Shown: positions 34,373-43,757, counted from the stretch's first letter. The stretch: 64,000 nucleotides of DNA from Anaerovorax odorimutans DSM 5092 (GCF_000426305.1 NZ_AUFC01000001.1:186001-250000), one strand, 5' to 3'. Numbers and translations are program-made. The notes: a model not told the origin generated them from the letters alone.

Positions 34373-36088
34373 ATCTTTTGGGTTTACATAAATCGTCTTA
34401 TTGTTAGTGAAAATTACCATACCTGGTTTTGCTCCAGAAGGTTTTTTTACATATTTTACTTTTGTATAATCTACAGGTACGTTTTCAGAATTTCGTCCTT
34501 TGCTGTGATAAGCAGCTAAAGATGCAGCTTCTAAAATTGAATTATCCGAAATACTTTTTCCTTCTGTAAATAAAATGACATGAGATCCCGGAATATCTTT
34601 TGTATGGAACCAAATATCCTTACGATCTGCAGTTTTAAAAGTAAGTATATCATTTTCTTTATTATTTCTGCCTACTAAAATTTTAAATCCGTCTTTTGTC
34701 ATATATGAATAGGGTAAAGATTTTGATTTAGCCGGTTTATAATTATTTTTTCTCTTACGTAAGTAACCACCTTCAATCAGCTCTTGCCTTACTTCTTCAA
34801 TTTCTTCTATGGTATTTGCATTTTCTAAAAAACAAACAATTGAATCTAAATAAGAGATATCTTTATTTGTTTCATTTAATTGTATATTCTTTTCGGTAAT
34901 TGCTGTTTTAGCTTTGTTATATTTTTTATAATAGTTTTGTGCATTTTGAGAAGGAGATAAGCGAGTATTCAAATTAATTTTTACATTAGTATTGTCATAG
35001 TAATTAAAAACAGTAATGCTGTCAATGCTGTCTTTTATTAAATGGAGATTTGCAGTAAGTAATTCTCCGTAAAGTTTATATATCTGAGATTCTTCTGCTT
35101 TAAGTAAATCTTCAGAAAGCCTTTGCTTTTTTAAATAAAGTTTATTTAAACTAGCGGTAACTGTACGATGTAAATCTGAAGATTTTTGTTTTATCCGATT
35201 AGAAGAATTTTTATTTAAATAGTAATAAGAAATTGCTTCACTAATATCCGTAAATGTTAATTCTTTATAAAGTTCTGCCATCGAGCTTAAATTAAAAATA
35301 TGAAAATCTTTAGGTATATTATTTTCATCTATATATACTTTAGGATTCAAATTTCCCGATCTTATTTTTTGAACCATGTTGTAAATAGTATTATAGACTT
35401 CTGATAGAGGTGGATCTTTATCAAGTTGGGATGAATTTAATTTTGCCTGATTTACAATTTCTTCGGCTATTATAGGACTTATTCCCTGTATACTATTTAA
35501 TAGACATCTTGAGAGATCGTAAGATGTTTTGCTTATCAGATTATTAAGTTGGTTTTCGGTTAATTTATAGTAAGATATTTTATTTTGGCTTGGAGGATAA
35601 AGATATTGCTGACCGGGAAGTAATTGCCTGTAACGATTTACATCAATTGAAATACGCTTAATGCTATCAATTATTTTATTTGATGCAGCGTCAATAACGA
35701 CAATATTGCTGTGTTTACCCATGATCTCCATTATCAATTTTTTATTTACAGAAAATCCAAGTTCATTTATTGTATCTATTGATATTTCAATAATTCTTTC
35801 GGAGTCTTTTTGAATTATTTCATTTATATGTCCACCTTGTAAATGTTTTCTTAAAAGCATACAAAAACCCATTGGGTTTTGAGGGTTAGAATCTTTTTCT
35901 GTAATAAGATGTATCCTTGCATGACTACTGTTTGCAGACATGTAAAGTTTATAATTTTCTTTGCCAGAATGAATATATATTATAATTTCATCAGCTTCAG
36001 GCTGATATATTTTTTCTATTTTCCCACCTTTAAGCTTAGTATTTAATTGCCGAGCAACAGCTCCAGTAACCATACCGTCAAAACTCAT
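34364..36088 (-). CDS. rqcH: NFACT-family ribosome quality control factor RqcH
   Basis: 574 aa. The NFACT-N domain starts MSFDGMVTGAVARQL. Helical HhH/coiled-coil regions (about 170-430) and the C-terminal NFACT-R domain follow, with DIWFHTKDIPGSHVILF and AAYHSKGR. It binds stalled 50S subunits and adds C-terminal alanine tails. The length equals that of Bacillus RqcH. It has also been described as a fibronectin-binding protein. Confidence 0.95.
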   Translation of the reverse strand: MSFDGMVTGAVARQLNTKLKGGKIEKIYQPEADEIIIYIHSGKENYKLYMSANSSHARIHLITEKDSNPQNPMGFCMLLRKHLQGGHINEIIQKDSERIIEISIDTINELGFSVNKKLIMEIMGKHSNIVVIDAASNKIIDSIKRISIDVNRYRQLLPGQQYLYPPSQNKISYYKLTENQLNNLISKTSYDLSRCLLNSIQGISPIIAEEIVNQAKLNSSQLDKDPPLSEVYNTIYNMVQKIRSGNLNPKVYIDENNIPKDFHIFNLSSMAELYKELTFTDISEAISYYYLNKNSSNRIKQKSSDLHRTVTASLNKLYLKKQRLSEDLLKAEESQIYKLYGELLTANLHLIKDSIDSITVFNYYDNTNVKINLNTRLSPSQNAQNYYKKYNKAKTAITEKNIQLNETNKDISYLDSIVCFLENANTIEEIEEVRQELIEGGYLRKRKNNYKPAKSKSLPYSYMTKDGFKILVGRNNKENDILTFKTADRKDIWFHTKDIPGSHVILFTEGKSISDNSILEAASLAAYHSKGRNSENVPVDYTKVKYVKKPSGAKPGMVIFTNNKTIYVNPKDAK

Positions 36089-36148
36089 TTTTGCTCTCCT
36101 TTGTATTTATTTATATTAAATTTTCTTACGCAAGTGTTTTATTTGTAG

Positions 36149-36154
36149 TATAAT
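36149..36154 (+). promoter_or_regulatory. -10 box upstream of yicC
   Basis: TATAAT at 36149-36154, 46 nt before the start. The -35 region 17 nt upstream (TTACGC) is weak. Confidence 0.4.
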
Positions 36155-36199
36155 AACCATATTATCATAAAATACAGATAATAGTAAGGAGAACTTTAT

Positions 36200-37084
36200 A
36201 TGATAAAAAGTATGACAGGTTTTGGAAGAAGCGAATATAATGATGAAAAAAGGAACATAATTGTAGAGATTAAATCGGTAAACCATAGATATAGCGATAT
36301 AAATATAAAAATGCCAAGAAGATATTCTTTTGCTGAAGATAGATTAAAAAATATAGTCAAAAATGTAGCAAGAAGAGGTAAAATTGATGTTTCAATTATA
36401 GTAGAGAATATAACAGAAGATGATACAAATATTAAATTAAATACGATGATTGCAAGACAATATTATGATAACTTAAAAGAACTGAAAAGTAGTTTTGACG
36501 TAAGCGGTGATATTTCTTTATCATTTCTAGCATCTCTTCCTGATGTTATGAAGTCAATTCCTGATGTGGAAGATGAAGAGGCTATTTATAAAAGCCTATC
36601 GGTTCCGGTGGAGGCTGCTGTAAGAAAATTAAATGAAATGAGAGTAGTTGAAGGTAATAAATTATCAGAAGATATAATAAAAAGAGGAGAATTGATAAGA
36701 AATTTAGTTAAAAATATTGAAGAGAGATCTCCTGTTGTTACAATAGCGTATACAGAAAAGCTTCGAGAAAGGATAAAAGAACTTATAGGAAATAATGTTA
36801 TTATACCTGAAGATCGTATCTTAGTTGAAGCAGCTATTTTTGCTGATAAGTGCAGTATAACAGAAGAGTTGGTAAGATTAGACAGTCATATTATTCAATT
36901 AAACAATATTATTAAAAACAGTAATCAGCCGGATGGTAAAAAGTTAGACTTTTTAGTACAGGAAATGAATCGGGAAGCAAACACGATAGGGTCTAAAGCC
37001 AATGATATTGAAATTACAAATAAGGTTTTAGATATTAAAAGTGAAATAGAAAAAATCAGAGAACAAGTACAAAATATAGAATAA
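36200..37084 (+). CDS. yicC: YicC-family endoribonuclease
   Basis: 294 aa. The N-terminus IKSMTGFGRSE and the C-terminal DUF1732 block KKLDFLVQEMNREANTIGSKA are the family signatures. The family has been shown to act as an endoribonuclease in other bacteria. It precedes gmk and rpoZ as usual. A AAGGAG site is 7-8 nt from the ATG. Confidence 0.96.
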   Translation: MIKSMTGFGRSEYNDEKRNIIVEIKSVNHRYSDINIKMPRRYSFAEDRLKNIVKNVARRGKIDVSIIVENITEDDTNIKLNTMIARQYYDNLKELKSSFDVSGDISLSFLASLPDVMKSIPDVEDEEAIYKSLSVPVEAAVRKLNEMRVVEGNKLSEDIIKRGELIRNLVKNIEERSPVVTIAYTEKLRERIKELIGNNVIIPEDRILVEAAIFADKCSITEELVRLDSHIIQLNNIIKNSNQPDGKKLDFLVQEMNREANTIGSKANDIEITNKVLDIKSEIEKIREQVQNIE

Positions 37085-37161
37085 AATTTGTTGTAATTAT
37101 GTATAATTTATTGTATCCTATATATTTACAAGAAGAAATTGTGTAAATGAAAGGAAGTACC

Positions 37162-37770
37162 ATGAGAAAAGGCCAATTATTTGTTGTTTCAGGACCATCA
37201 GGAGCAGGAAAAGGTTCTATTTGCAAAAGATTAGTTGAGAAGATTAATATAGACCTATCCATATCAATGACGACTAGGAATCCGAGACCTGGTGATGAAC
37301 ACGGAAAAACATATTACTTTGTTACAGAGGAAGAATTTCTAAAGGTAAAAGAAGATGATGGATTTTTAGAGTGTGCCGAAGTTTATGGGAATTATTATGG
37401 AACTCCTAAGGAGCTTGTTTTAAAAAGTTTAAATGAAGGTAAAGATATAATATTAGAAATTGATATTCAAGGAGCTTTAAAAATTAGGAAATCCTATCCA
37501 AAAGGAATTTTTATTTTTATTTTACCTCCTTCTATGGCAGAATTGCGAAAGAGAATTACCGGAAGAGGTTCTGAATCGGAAGATGTAATTAATATGAGAC
37601 TTGGCGAAACTTTAAAAGAGATATCTTATATAGATAAATACAATTATTGTGTAATTAATGGAGAACTTGAAGAAGCGGTAAATCGTGTACATGCTATAAT
37701 TGTGGCAGAACACTCGAGAGTTTCAGAGGATATATATGAATTAATCGAAAAGTATAAGGAGGAGATATAA
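37162..37770 (+). CDS. gmk: Guanylate kinase
   Basis: Phosphorylates GMP to GDP. 202 aa with the P-loop SGPSGAGKGS and the GMP-binding segments TTRNPRPGDEHGKTYYFV and EIDIQGA. I use ATG 37162, with AAAGGAAG at 37150-37157 as ribosome site. A frame from ATG 37147 would include that site and adds five residues. Its stop abuts the rpoZ start directly. Confidence 0.97.
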   Translation: MRKGQLFVVSGPSGAGKGSICKRLVEKINIDLSISMTTRNPRPGDEHGKTYYFVTEEEFLKVKEDDGFLECAEVYGNYYGTPKELVLKSLNEGKDIILEIDIQGALKIRKSYPKGIFIFILPPSMAELRKRITGRGSESEDVINMRLGETLKEISYIDKYNYCVINGELEEAVNRVHAIIVAEHSRVSEDIYELIEKYKEEI

Positions 37771-37965
37771 ATGTTATATCCATCAATTAATTTAATTAAA
37801 GAAAAAGCTGACAGTAGATATACCTTGGTTGTATTAGCTGCTAAAAGGGCAAGAGATCTTATTGAGGGAAAGCCTAAGTTGACAGAAGTGGATATTGAAA
37901 AGCCTGTATCAATTGCGGCCAATGAGATAGCAGAAGATTTAATTACTTATAGAAGACAAGATTAA
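37771..37965 (+). CDS. rpoZ: DNA-directed RNA polymerase omega subunit
   Basis: 64 aa: MLYPSINLIKEKADSRYTLVV, then AAKRARDLIEG and the conserved EKPVSIAANEIAED. It aids RNA polymerase assembly. AAGGAGG lies at the end of gmk. It ends the yicC operon. Confidence 0.97.
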   Translation: MLYPSINLIKEKADSRYTLVVLAAKRARDLIEGKPKLTEVDIEKPVSIAANEIAEDLITYRRQD

Positions 37966-37972
37966 TTGTAAA

Positions 37973-38002
37973 TAAAAAAGTCCGTTAAACGGGCTTTTTT
38001 AT
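37973..38002 (+). terminator. rpoZ terminator
   Basis: AAAAAAG-T-CCGTT pairs with AACGG-G-CTTTTTT through one G-T wobble, and a T-rich tail follows. Confidence 0.85.
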
Positions 38003-38153
38003 TTACAAGGGAATATTTATTTTAAAATAGAATTAAAGAAAATACATTAATAATTATCAGAATTCTTAAACTGCCAAAATACGCAGCTTGATTAATAGAA
38101 ATCTTTATTTTGTTTTTTTGATGCTATTAAATAAAATAATTTTATTTTATTAA

Positions 38154-38182
38154 TTTACAATTTTAATACATTAAAGTATAAT
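38154..38182 (+). promoter_or_regulatory. Promoter of the amino-acid ABC transporter operon
   Basis: TTTACA (38154-38159), 17-nt spacer, perfect TATAAT (38177-38182). Confidence 0.8.
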
Positions 38183-38221
38183 GATTTAGTAATTGTAGTA
38201 ATAAAAGGAGGAAACATAAAA

Positions 38222-39085
38222 ATGTTTAAAAAAATTAGTTTATTGTTAGTATTAGTACTTATTTTAAGTATCTTTGCAGCTGGATGCGGAAACGATAATG
38301 ACGTAAAGTCTGAAGATAACAATGATGCAGCAAAAGATACATCACTTACAGATATTCAGGATAAAGGTACTTTAGTTGTTGGCTGTGATACGGAATTCCC
38401 TCCAATGGGCTTTATTGGTGATGACGGTGAGCTTACTGGATTCGATCTTGAGCTTGCAGCATTAGTTGCAGAAAAATTAGGAGTTAAATCAGAACCAAAA
38501 GCAATTAACTGGGATACTAAAGAGATAGAATTAAACAATGGAAATATTGATGTTATTTGGAATGGATATACTATTAAAAAAGACAGAAATGAAAAAGTTG
38601 AATATACAAAGCCATACTTAAATAATCAGCAAGTATTAGTCGTAGCAGCAGATTCTCCATATGAAAAGAAGTCTGATTTAGAAGGAAAAACCGTAGGGGC
38701 GCAAGTAAAAAGTGCAGGTCTTGATGCACTTAAGGCTGATGACTTAGCTTCTACTTTAAAAGCTATTCCTGAATATGAAGCTTATACGTATGCTTTGATG
38801 GATCTTGAAACAAGCAGATTAGATGCTCTTGCTGTTGATAAAATTTTAATTCGATATGCAATGCAGCAAAATCCTGGTAAATATAAAGTACTTGACGAAG
38901 GCCTTTGTAATGAATATTATGGTATAGGATGTGCTAAAGGTGCAGTTGCATTAAGGGAAGCAATTGATAAAGCATTAGATGAATTACAAGAAGATGGAAG
39001 CATTGACAAACTATCAAAAAAATGGTTTGGTGAGAATCTTGTAGTTAGAGATGTAGAAAAACTTACAGATGCTGATTTTGAATAA
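38222..39085 (+). CDS. Polar amino-acid ABC transporter solute-binding lipoprotein
   Basis: 287 aa. The signal peptide ends in lipobox FAAGC, with C22 as the lipidated residue. The family 3 binding-protein domain follows: LVVGCDTEFPPMGFIGDDGE in outline and LTGFDLELAALVAEKLG. The Asp/Asn-rich linker (about 23-42) tethers it to the membrane. The ligand is probably a polar amino acid or cystine, but specificity is not readable. AAAGGAGG precedes the ATG. Confidence 0.95.
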   Translation: MFKKISLLLVLVLILSIFAAGCGNDNDVKSEDNNDAAKDTSLTDIQDKGTLVVGCDTEFPPMGFIGDDGELTGFDLELAALVAEKLGVKSEPKAINWDTKEIELNNGNIDVIWNGYTIKKDRNEKVEYTKPYLNNQQVLVVAADSPYEKKSDLEGKTVGAQVKSAGLDALKADDLASTLKAIPEYEAYTYALMDLETSRLDALAVDKILIRYAMQQNPGKYKVLDEGLCNEYYGIGCAKGAVALREAIDKALDELQEDGSIDKLSKKWFGENLVVRDVEKLTDADFE

Positions 39086-39117
39086 TTTTAATTAGCGTAC
39101 TCTTTAATAAAATAAAA

Positions 39118-39148
39118 GGACAAGGCTTCTGCTATGCAGAGGTTTTGT
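39118..39148 (+). other. Hairpin between binding-protein and permease genes
   Basis: CTTCTGC and GCAGAGG pair around TAT, extended by CAA/TTG, and a T-rich stretch follows. It may act as a partial terminator or mRNA stabiliser that keeps the binding protein in excess. Confidence 0.45.
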
Positions 39149-39183
39149 TCTGTTTATAAGGAGAGTGGAAAGGATAGATTATT

Positions 39184-39828
39184 TTGAACGAACAGTTTTC
39201 ATTTATGGTAGCATTTATTTTACAAGGTCTGGGATTAACACTTAAGGTATATGCAGTAACTATTATCTTCTCTATTCCATTAGGTATAATTTGTGCTATA
39301 GGTAAAGTTTCAAAATTTAAGCCTTTGGTATGGTTATTAGATATTTATACTTGGGTTTTCAGAGGTACACCTTTGTTACTTCAATTGATATTTGCTTATT
39401 TTGGGCTTCCTCTTTTAGGTATTGAATTTTCCCAGGAAAATGCAGCTTATATAACTTTTATCTTAAATTATGGTGCTTACTTTACAGAGATTTTCCGTGC
39501 CGGAATTGAGTCTATTGATAAAGGACAGTATGAAGCAGCTAAAGTTTTAGGTATGAGTTATGGACAAACTATGAGACGTATTATTATTCCGCAGGCATTG
39601 AAGGTAGTTATTCCTCCAACCGGCAATGAAGCAGTTACTTTAATAAAGGATACAGCACTTTGTTCTGCTATTGCATTAAGTGAATTATTGAAAAATTCTA
39701 AGGATATGGTTTCTAAATTTGCCTCAATTGATGGATTTGTAATAGCTGCTATTATATACTTAATATTAACATTTGTTATTATTCAAATATTTAAATTAAT
39801 TGAAAAACGTTTCCGTTATTATAGTTAG
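39184..39828 (+). CDS. Amino-acid ABC transporter permease (HisMQ type)
   Basis: 214 aa with about five TM segments. The EAA loop is EAAKVLGMSYGQTMRRIIIPQA, in outline, contacting the ATPase. FRGTPLLLQL is the N-terminal family motif. The start is TTG 39184; AAAGGA lies about 11 nt upstream, a weak arrangement. Confidence 0.95.
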   Translation: MNEQFSFMVAFILQGLGLTLKVYAVTIIFSIPLGIICAIGKVSKFKPLVWLLDIYTWVFRGTPLLLQLIFAYFGLPLLGIEFSQENAAYITFILNYGAYFTEIFRAGIESIDKGQYEAAKVLGMSYGQTMRRIIIPQALKVVIPPTGNEAVTLIKDTALCSAIALSELLKNSKDMVSKFASIDGFVIAAIIYLILTFVIIQIFKLIEKRFRYYS

Positions 39829-39838
39829 GAGGTAAGGT

Positions 39839-40600
39839 ATGAGCCAAATAATAAGAGTAGAAAATTTACATAAAAATTTTAAAAATCTACATGTTTTAAA
39901 AGGAATCAATCTTACTATAAATAAAGGTGAAATTGTCAGTATAATCGGTCCTTCAGGATCCGGGAAAAGTACGCTTCTTAGATGTTTAAACCATTTAGAA
40001 GAAGCTAATAATGGTAGCATAGAAATTGAAGGTAAATATATTGCTAAAGCAGATGAAAACGGAAAAACTAAATATAAAAATAGTAATGAAGTATTGAAAA
40101 TATGCAGAAATTTAGGAATGGTATTTCAAAATTTTAATCTTTTCCCACATAAATCAGTTATTGAAAATTTAATAGAAGCTCCTATGATTGTAAATAAAAA
40201 ATCCAAGAGAGAATCTGTAAAAATTGCTGAAGAACTTTTAAAAAAAGTTGGGCTTTCCGATAAAAAAGATGCTTATCCTAATCAACTTTCAGGAGGCCAG
40301 AAACAAAGGGTAGCTATTGCAAGAGCTCTTGCAATGGAGCCTGAAGTAATGCTATTTGATGAACCAACGTCAGCATTAGATCCAGAATTGATAGGTGAAG
40401 TTTTACAAGTAATTAAGAAGTTAGCGCAAGAGAAAATGACTATGGTTATTGTAACACATGAAATGAACTTCGCTAAAGAAATCTCAGATAGAGTGATTTT
40501 TATGGATGATGGACAAATTATTGTTGATGGTACACCGGAAGATATTTTTATAAATCCTAAACATCCGAGAATACAGACATTTTTAAACAAAGTATTATAG
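39839..40600 (+). CDS. Amino-acid ABC transporter ATP-binding protein (GlnQ/HisP type)
   Basis: 253 aa with Walker [10 protein letters not shown], signature [15 protein letters not shown], Walker [15 protein letters not shown] and H-loop VTHEM. It powers the transporter encoded by the two preceding genes. An insertion of about 12 residues around 68-82 ([12 protein letters not shown]) occurs in this subfamily. Confidence 0.97.
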   Translation: MSQIIRVENLHKNFKNLHVLKGINLTINKGEIVSIIGPSGSGKSTLLRCLNHLEEANNGSIEIEGKYIAKADENGKTKYKNSNEVLKICRNLGMVFQNFNLFPHKSVIENLIEAPMIVNKKSKRESVKIAEELLKKVGLSDKKDAYPNQLSGGQKQRVAIARALAMEPEVMLFDEPTSALDPELIGEVLQVIKKLAQEKMTMVIVTHEMNFAKEISDRVIFMDDGQIIVDGTPEDIFINPKHPRIQTFLNKVL

Positions 40601-40608
40601 GAGAAAAA

Positions 40609-41313
40609 ATGCAAACTATTTTTAACAGAACATGTATGCTTATTGGAACTGAAAAAATGAAAGAAATCAATAATCAAAAGATTATTATTTTTGGCATTGG
40701 AGGGGTTGGAGGATATGTTGTTGAATCTTTAGTTCGTGCAGGAATAGAAAAAATTGCCATTGTTGATTATGACGTTGTAGATATAACAAATATTAACCGT
40801 CAAATAATTGCCCTACATAGTACGGTAAACAGATTAAAAACAGAGGTTATGGCAGACAGAATAAAGGACATTAATCCAGATGCTGAAATTAAAATTTTTG
40901 ATTATAAGCTTGGTGAAGAGAATATTGATTTATTTAATCTTGAAAAGTATGATTATATAGTAGATGCAATTGATGATGTGAAAGCTAAACTTTTATTAAT
41001 AAAAAGAGCTAAAGAATTAAATGTTCCTATTATTTCGTCTATGGGGACCGGTAATAAATTAGATCCTTCGAAATTTAAAATTGCAGATATCAGTAAAACT
41101 CATACTTGTCCTTTAGCCAGAGTGATCCGAAGGGAATTAGCAAAAAATAATATAAAAAAATTAAAAGTATTGTTTTCTTCAGAGCAACCGTATAAAGTAG
41201 AATCTTTTGACACATATAATAAAGTACCTTCAAGTATATCTTTTGTTCCTGCGTCGGCAGGACTGTTAATTGCTTCCGAAGTTTTTCTAGACTTACTGTT
41301 AAAAAATAAATAA
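40609..41313 (+). CDS. tcdA: tRNA threonylcarbamoyladenosine dehydratase (TcdA/CsdL-like)
   Basis: 234 aa E1-like enzyme. The nucleotide fold is IIFGIGGVGGYVVESLVRAGI, in outline, and the ATP/metal contacts are DYDVVDITNINRQ. ThiF-type rhodanese partners are absent, and the C-terminal FDTYNKVPSSISFVPASAG fits TcdA. It cyclises t6A37 to ct6A. It lies 8 nt after the ABC ATPase and may share its transcript. Confidence 0.88.
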   Translation: MQTIFNRTCMLIGTEKMKEINNQKIIIFGIGGVGGYVVESLVRAGIEKIAIVDYDVVDITNINRQIIALHSTVNRLKTEVMADRIKDINPDAEIKIFDYKLGEENIDLFNLEKYDYIVDAIDDVKAKLLLIKRAKELNVPIISSMGTGNKLDPSKFKIADISKTHTCPLARVIRRELAKNNIKKLKVLFSSEQPYKVESFDTYNKVPSSISFVPASAGLLIASEVFLDLLLKNK

Positions 41314-41329
41314 AATTTAAATATAAATT

Positions 41330-41368
41330 AAAAGCATAAAAAGTTTTTTTTATGTTTTTTTTGTTTTT
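41330..41368 (+). terminator. A/T-rich terminator after tcdA
   Basis: AAAGCATAAAAA can pair with TTTTTATGTTT, followed by a long T-rich run. The stem has few G/C pairs. Confidence 0.5.
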
Positions 41369-41450
41369 TTGAAACTATTTACTGATTTTATGTTTCTTAT
41401 AATAAGTAGGGTATATTCTATAATTATAAATTTAAAGTAAAAAAGTAAAG

Positions 41451-41468
41451 TTTTTAGATATCTAAAAA
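41451..41468. promoter_or_regulatory. 18-nt palindrome upstream of the LytTR gene
   Basis: TTTTTAGATATCTAAAAA is a perfect inverted repeat 41 nt before the start codon. It is a candidate operator, perhaps for autoregulation. Confidence 0.4.
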
Positions 41469-41508
41469 TGAATGTTTTTGTTCGATTGTATCTAAGGAGG
41501 AATAAAGC

Positions 41509-41847
41509 ATGAATTTTAATGAAGTCTATATTATAGTAAAAACAAAGAAACAAATATCAAAAGTATTAATTAAAGATATTCTTTATATTGAAAAAGATCT
41601 AAGACTAACAGTTATTCATACTACAGATAAAGTGTATTCTTTTTATGGTAGAATGGAGGATATATATAAAGGTTTAGGAAATGAATTTTATAAATGCCAT
41701 AGCAGGTGTATCTTAAATTTGAATAGAGTAACTAGTATGGAGGATGGAATTTTTTATTTAGATGGGGGTAAAACCCTTAGAATTGGACAAAATTATTATC
41801 AATATACAAAGAAAATATATGAAAAATTTTTAAAAAGCAGATTATAA
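41509..41847 (+). CDS. Stand-alone LytTR DNA-binding domain protein
   Basis: 112 aa consisting of a LytTR domain only: DILYIEKDLRLTVIHTTDKVY, in outline, then FYKCHSRCILNLNRV, the family block. There is no receiver domain and no adjacent histidine kinase. LytTR proteins usually control surface or quorum-sensing genes. AAGGAGG precedes the ATG. Confidence 0.9.
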   Translation: MNFNEVYIIVKTKKQISKVLIKDILYIEKDLRLTVIHTTDKVYSFYGRMEDIYKGLGNEFYKCHSRCILNLNRVTSMEDGIFYLDGGKTLRIGQNYYQYTKKIYEKFLKSRL

Positions 41848-41852
41848 AAAAC

Positions 41853-41881
41853 TTGCTATTTGATGGTTAATATTGTATAAT
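41853..41881 (+). promoter_or_regulatory. Promoter of rpsB-tsf
   Basis: TTGCTA (41853-41858), 17-nt spacer, perfect TATAAT (41876-41881). It gives a leader of about 135 nt. Confidence 0.75.
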
Positions 41882-41889
41882 ATTTGAGT

Positions 41890-42003
41890 GTTTATGTCAA
41901 AATGGCAATAAACTTAAATTTATATTAAAATCTACACATCTAGTTACTTAGAAGTTGGTGCCTGAGAAGGTTGGGTTCTAGGGATAAGCTATGATGGAGG
42001 AAG
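41890..42003 (+). promoter_or_regulatory. Structured rpsB mRNA leader (putative ribosomal-protein autoregulatory element)
   Basis: First hairpin: GTTTATGTCA (41890-41899) with TGGCAATAAAC (41903-41913). Second element: CTTAGAA (41947-41953) pairs with TTCTAG (41976-41981). Inside it is a short CCT/AGG hairpin closed by a GAGA tetraloop (41961-41970), flanked by G-rich internal loops. S2 autoregulation is known in other bacteria; its use here is inferred. Confidence 0.5.
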
Positions 42004-42024
42004 AAAACCAGGAGGGAAAAATTT

Positions 42025-42774
42025 ATGGCAGTTATTTCAATGAAACAGTTACTTGAAGCAGGTGTACATTTTGGACATCAAACAAGAAGATGGAATCCTA
42101 AGATGGCTCCATATATCTTTACAGAAAGAAATGGTATTTATATTATAGACTTACAAAAAACTGTAAAGAAAATTGATGATGCTTACACTTTTATGAAAGA
42201 AGTAGGAAGTACAGGTAAGCCTATTCTTTTTGTAGGAACAAAAAAACAAGCTCAAGCTGCTATTGCTGATGAAGCACGTAGATGCGGAATGTATTTTGTA
42301 AATGAAAGATGGCTTGGCGGAATGCTTACAAATTACAAGACAATTTCAGGAAGAATTAAAAGACTTAATGAAATTAAGGCTATGGAGACAGATGGTACAT
42401 TTGATGCACTTACAAAGAAAGAAGTAATTAAGTTAAGACTTGAATTAGAAAAATTAGAAAAATTCTTGGGTGGTATAAAAGATATGAAGGGAATGCCTGC
42501 GGCATTATTCGTAGTTGATCCTAAGAAAGAAAAAATTGCGATTAAAGAAGCTAGAATATTAGGAATTCCAATTATTGGAATTGTAGATACAAATTGTGAT
42601 CCGGACGATGTCGACTATATAATTCCGGCTAATGATGATGCAATTAGAGCTGTAAAATTAATTGCTTCAAAAATGGCAGATGCAATTATTGAAGCAAATC
42701 AAGGTGAAAGCTTTGATGAAGGAACAGAGACAGCGGCTGCAGAAGAAACAGAGGAAGAAGCTGCTGAAGCATAG
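42025..42774 (+). CDS. rpsB: 30S ribosomal protein S2
   Basis: 249 aa. [26 protein letters not shown], in outline, and [21 protein letters not shown] and [15 protein letters not shown] are the S2 blocks. A Glu/Ala-rich C-terminal tail follows. CAGGAGGG precedes the start. Confidence 0.98.
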   Translation: MAVISMKQLLEAGVHFGHQTRRWNPKMAPYIFTERNGIYIIDLQKTVKKIDDAYTFMKEVGSTGKPILFVGTKKQAQAAIADEARRCGMYFVNERWLGGMLTNYKTISGRIKRLNEIKAMETDGTFDALTKKEVIKLRLELEKLEKFLGGIKDMKGMPAALFVVDPKKEKIAIKEARILGIPIIGIVDTNCDPDDVDYIIPANDDAIRAVKLIASKMADAIIEANQGESFDEGTETAAAEETEEEAAEA

Positions 42775-42792
42775 TAGAAAGGAGAAAAAAAG

Positions 42793-43707
42793 ATGGATGT
42801 AACCGCATCAATGGTAAAAGAACTGCGTGAAAGAACCGGCGCAGGAATGATGGATTGTAAAAAAGTCCTTGTTGAAACAAGCGGAGATATGGACAAGGCA
42901 ATAGAACTTTTAAGAGAAAAGGGACTTGCTAAAGCTGCAAAAAAAGCAGGAAGAGTTGCTTCTCAAGGTCTTGTTAAACTTGCATTTTCAGAAGATGGAA
43001 AAAATGCTGCAGCAATTGAAGTTAATTCAGAAACAGATTTTGTTGCGAAAAATGAAGAATTTGTAGATTTTGTTACTACATTATCTGAATTGGCTTTAGA
43101 TACCAATGAATCAGAAATAGAGAAATTTATGAACATAGATTTCAAAGGCGAAGGTACAGTAACAGAAGTATTAAATAATAAAATAGCTAAAATTGGTGAA
43201 AATCTTAACGTAAGAAGATTTGCTAAATGCCAGGAGCCTGGAGTTGTTTACGTTGGATATACTCATGGTAACGGGAAAATAGGAGTTATCATCGGTCTTG
43301 AAACAACTGCTGATGCAAAAGAAGTAAATAATGTGGGAAAGGATGTGGCAATGCAAGTTGCTTCTATGAATCCTAAATTTATTAATGAATCAGAAATTGA
43401 CCCTGAATATTTAGAAAATGAAAAGAAGATTTTAGTTCAACAGGCTTTGAACGAGGGTAAACCGGCAAATATTGTTGAGAAAATGGTTGTTGGAAGACTT
43501 AAAAAAGAATTAAAAGAGACTTGTTTAGTTGAACAAAAATTTGTAAAAGATAATGATTTATCAGTTGAGCAGTATGTTAATAATATAGCTAAGGAAATAG
43601 GAAAACCTATTAAAATTGTTTCTATGGTTAGATATGAAGTAGGCGAAGGAATTGAAAAGGAAGAAGAAAATTTTGCTGAAGAAGTTGCAAAACAGATGAA
43701 TAACTAA
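42793..43707 (+). CDS. tsf: Elongation factor Ts
   Basis: 304 aa, the nucleotide exchange factor of EF-Tu. The UBA-like N-terminus VKELRERTGAGMMDCKKVL and the core motif EVNSETDFVAKNEEF are present. It follows rpsB by 18 nt with an AAAGGAG site. Confidence 0.98.
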   Translation: MDVTASMVKELRERTGAGMMDCKKVLVETSGDMDKAIELLREKGLAKAAKKAGRVASQGLVKLAFSEDGKNAAAIEVNSETDFVAKNEEFVDFVTTLSELALDTNESEIEKFMNIDFKGEGTVTEVLNNKIAKIGENLNVRRFAKCQEPGVVYVGYTHGNGKIGVIIGLETTADAKEVNNVGKDVAMQVASMNPKFINESEIDPEYLENEKKILVQQALNEGKPANIVEKMVVGRLKKELKETCLVEQKFVKDNDLSVEQYVNNIAKEIGKPIKIVSMVRYEVGEGIEKEEENFAEEVAKQMNN

Positions 43708-43724
43708 TAGAAATATGATATAAT

Positions 43725-43757
43725 AAAAGGACACTATAATTATAGTGTCCTTTTATT
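43725..43757 (+). terminator. tsf terminator
   Basis: A 30-nt perfect palindrome (43725-43754) with AAAAGG at one end and CCTTTT at the other. The T residues of the stem end serve as tail, so it may work on both strands. Confidence 0.8.

Noticed and set aside
42686-42901. Minus-strand frames over rpsB end and tsf start
   Set aside because: They are reverse-complement readings of the Ala/Glu-rich S2 tail and the EF-Ts start; no ribosome site.
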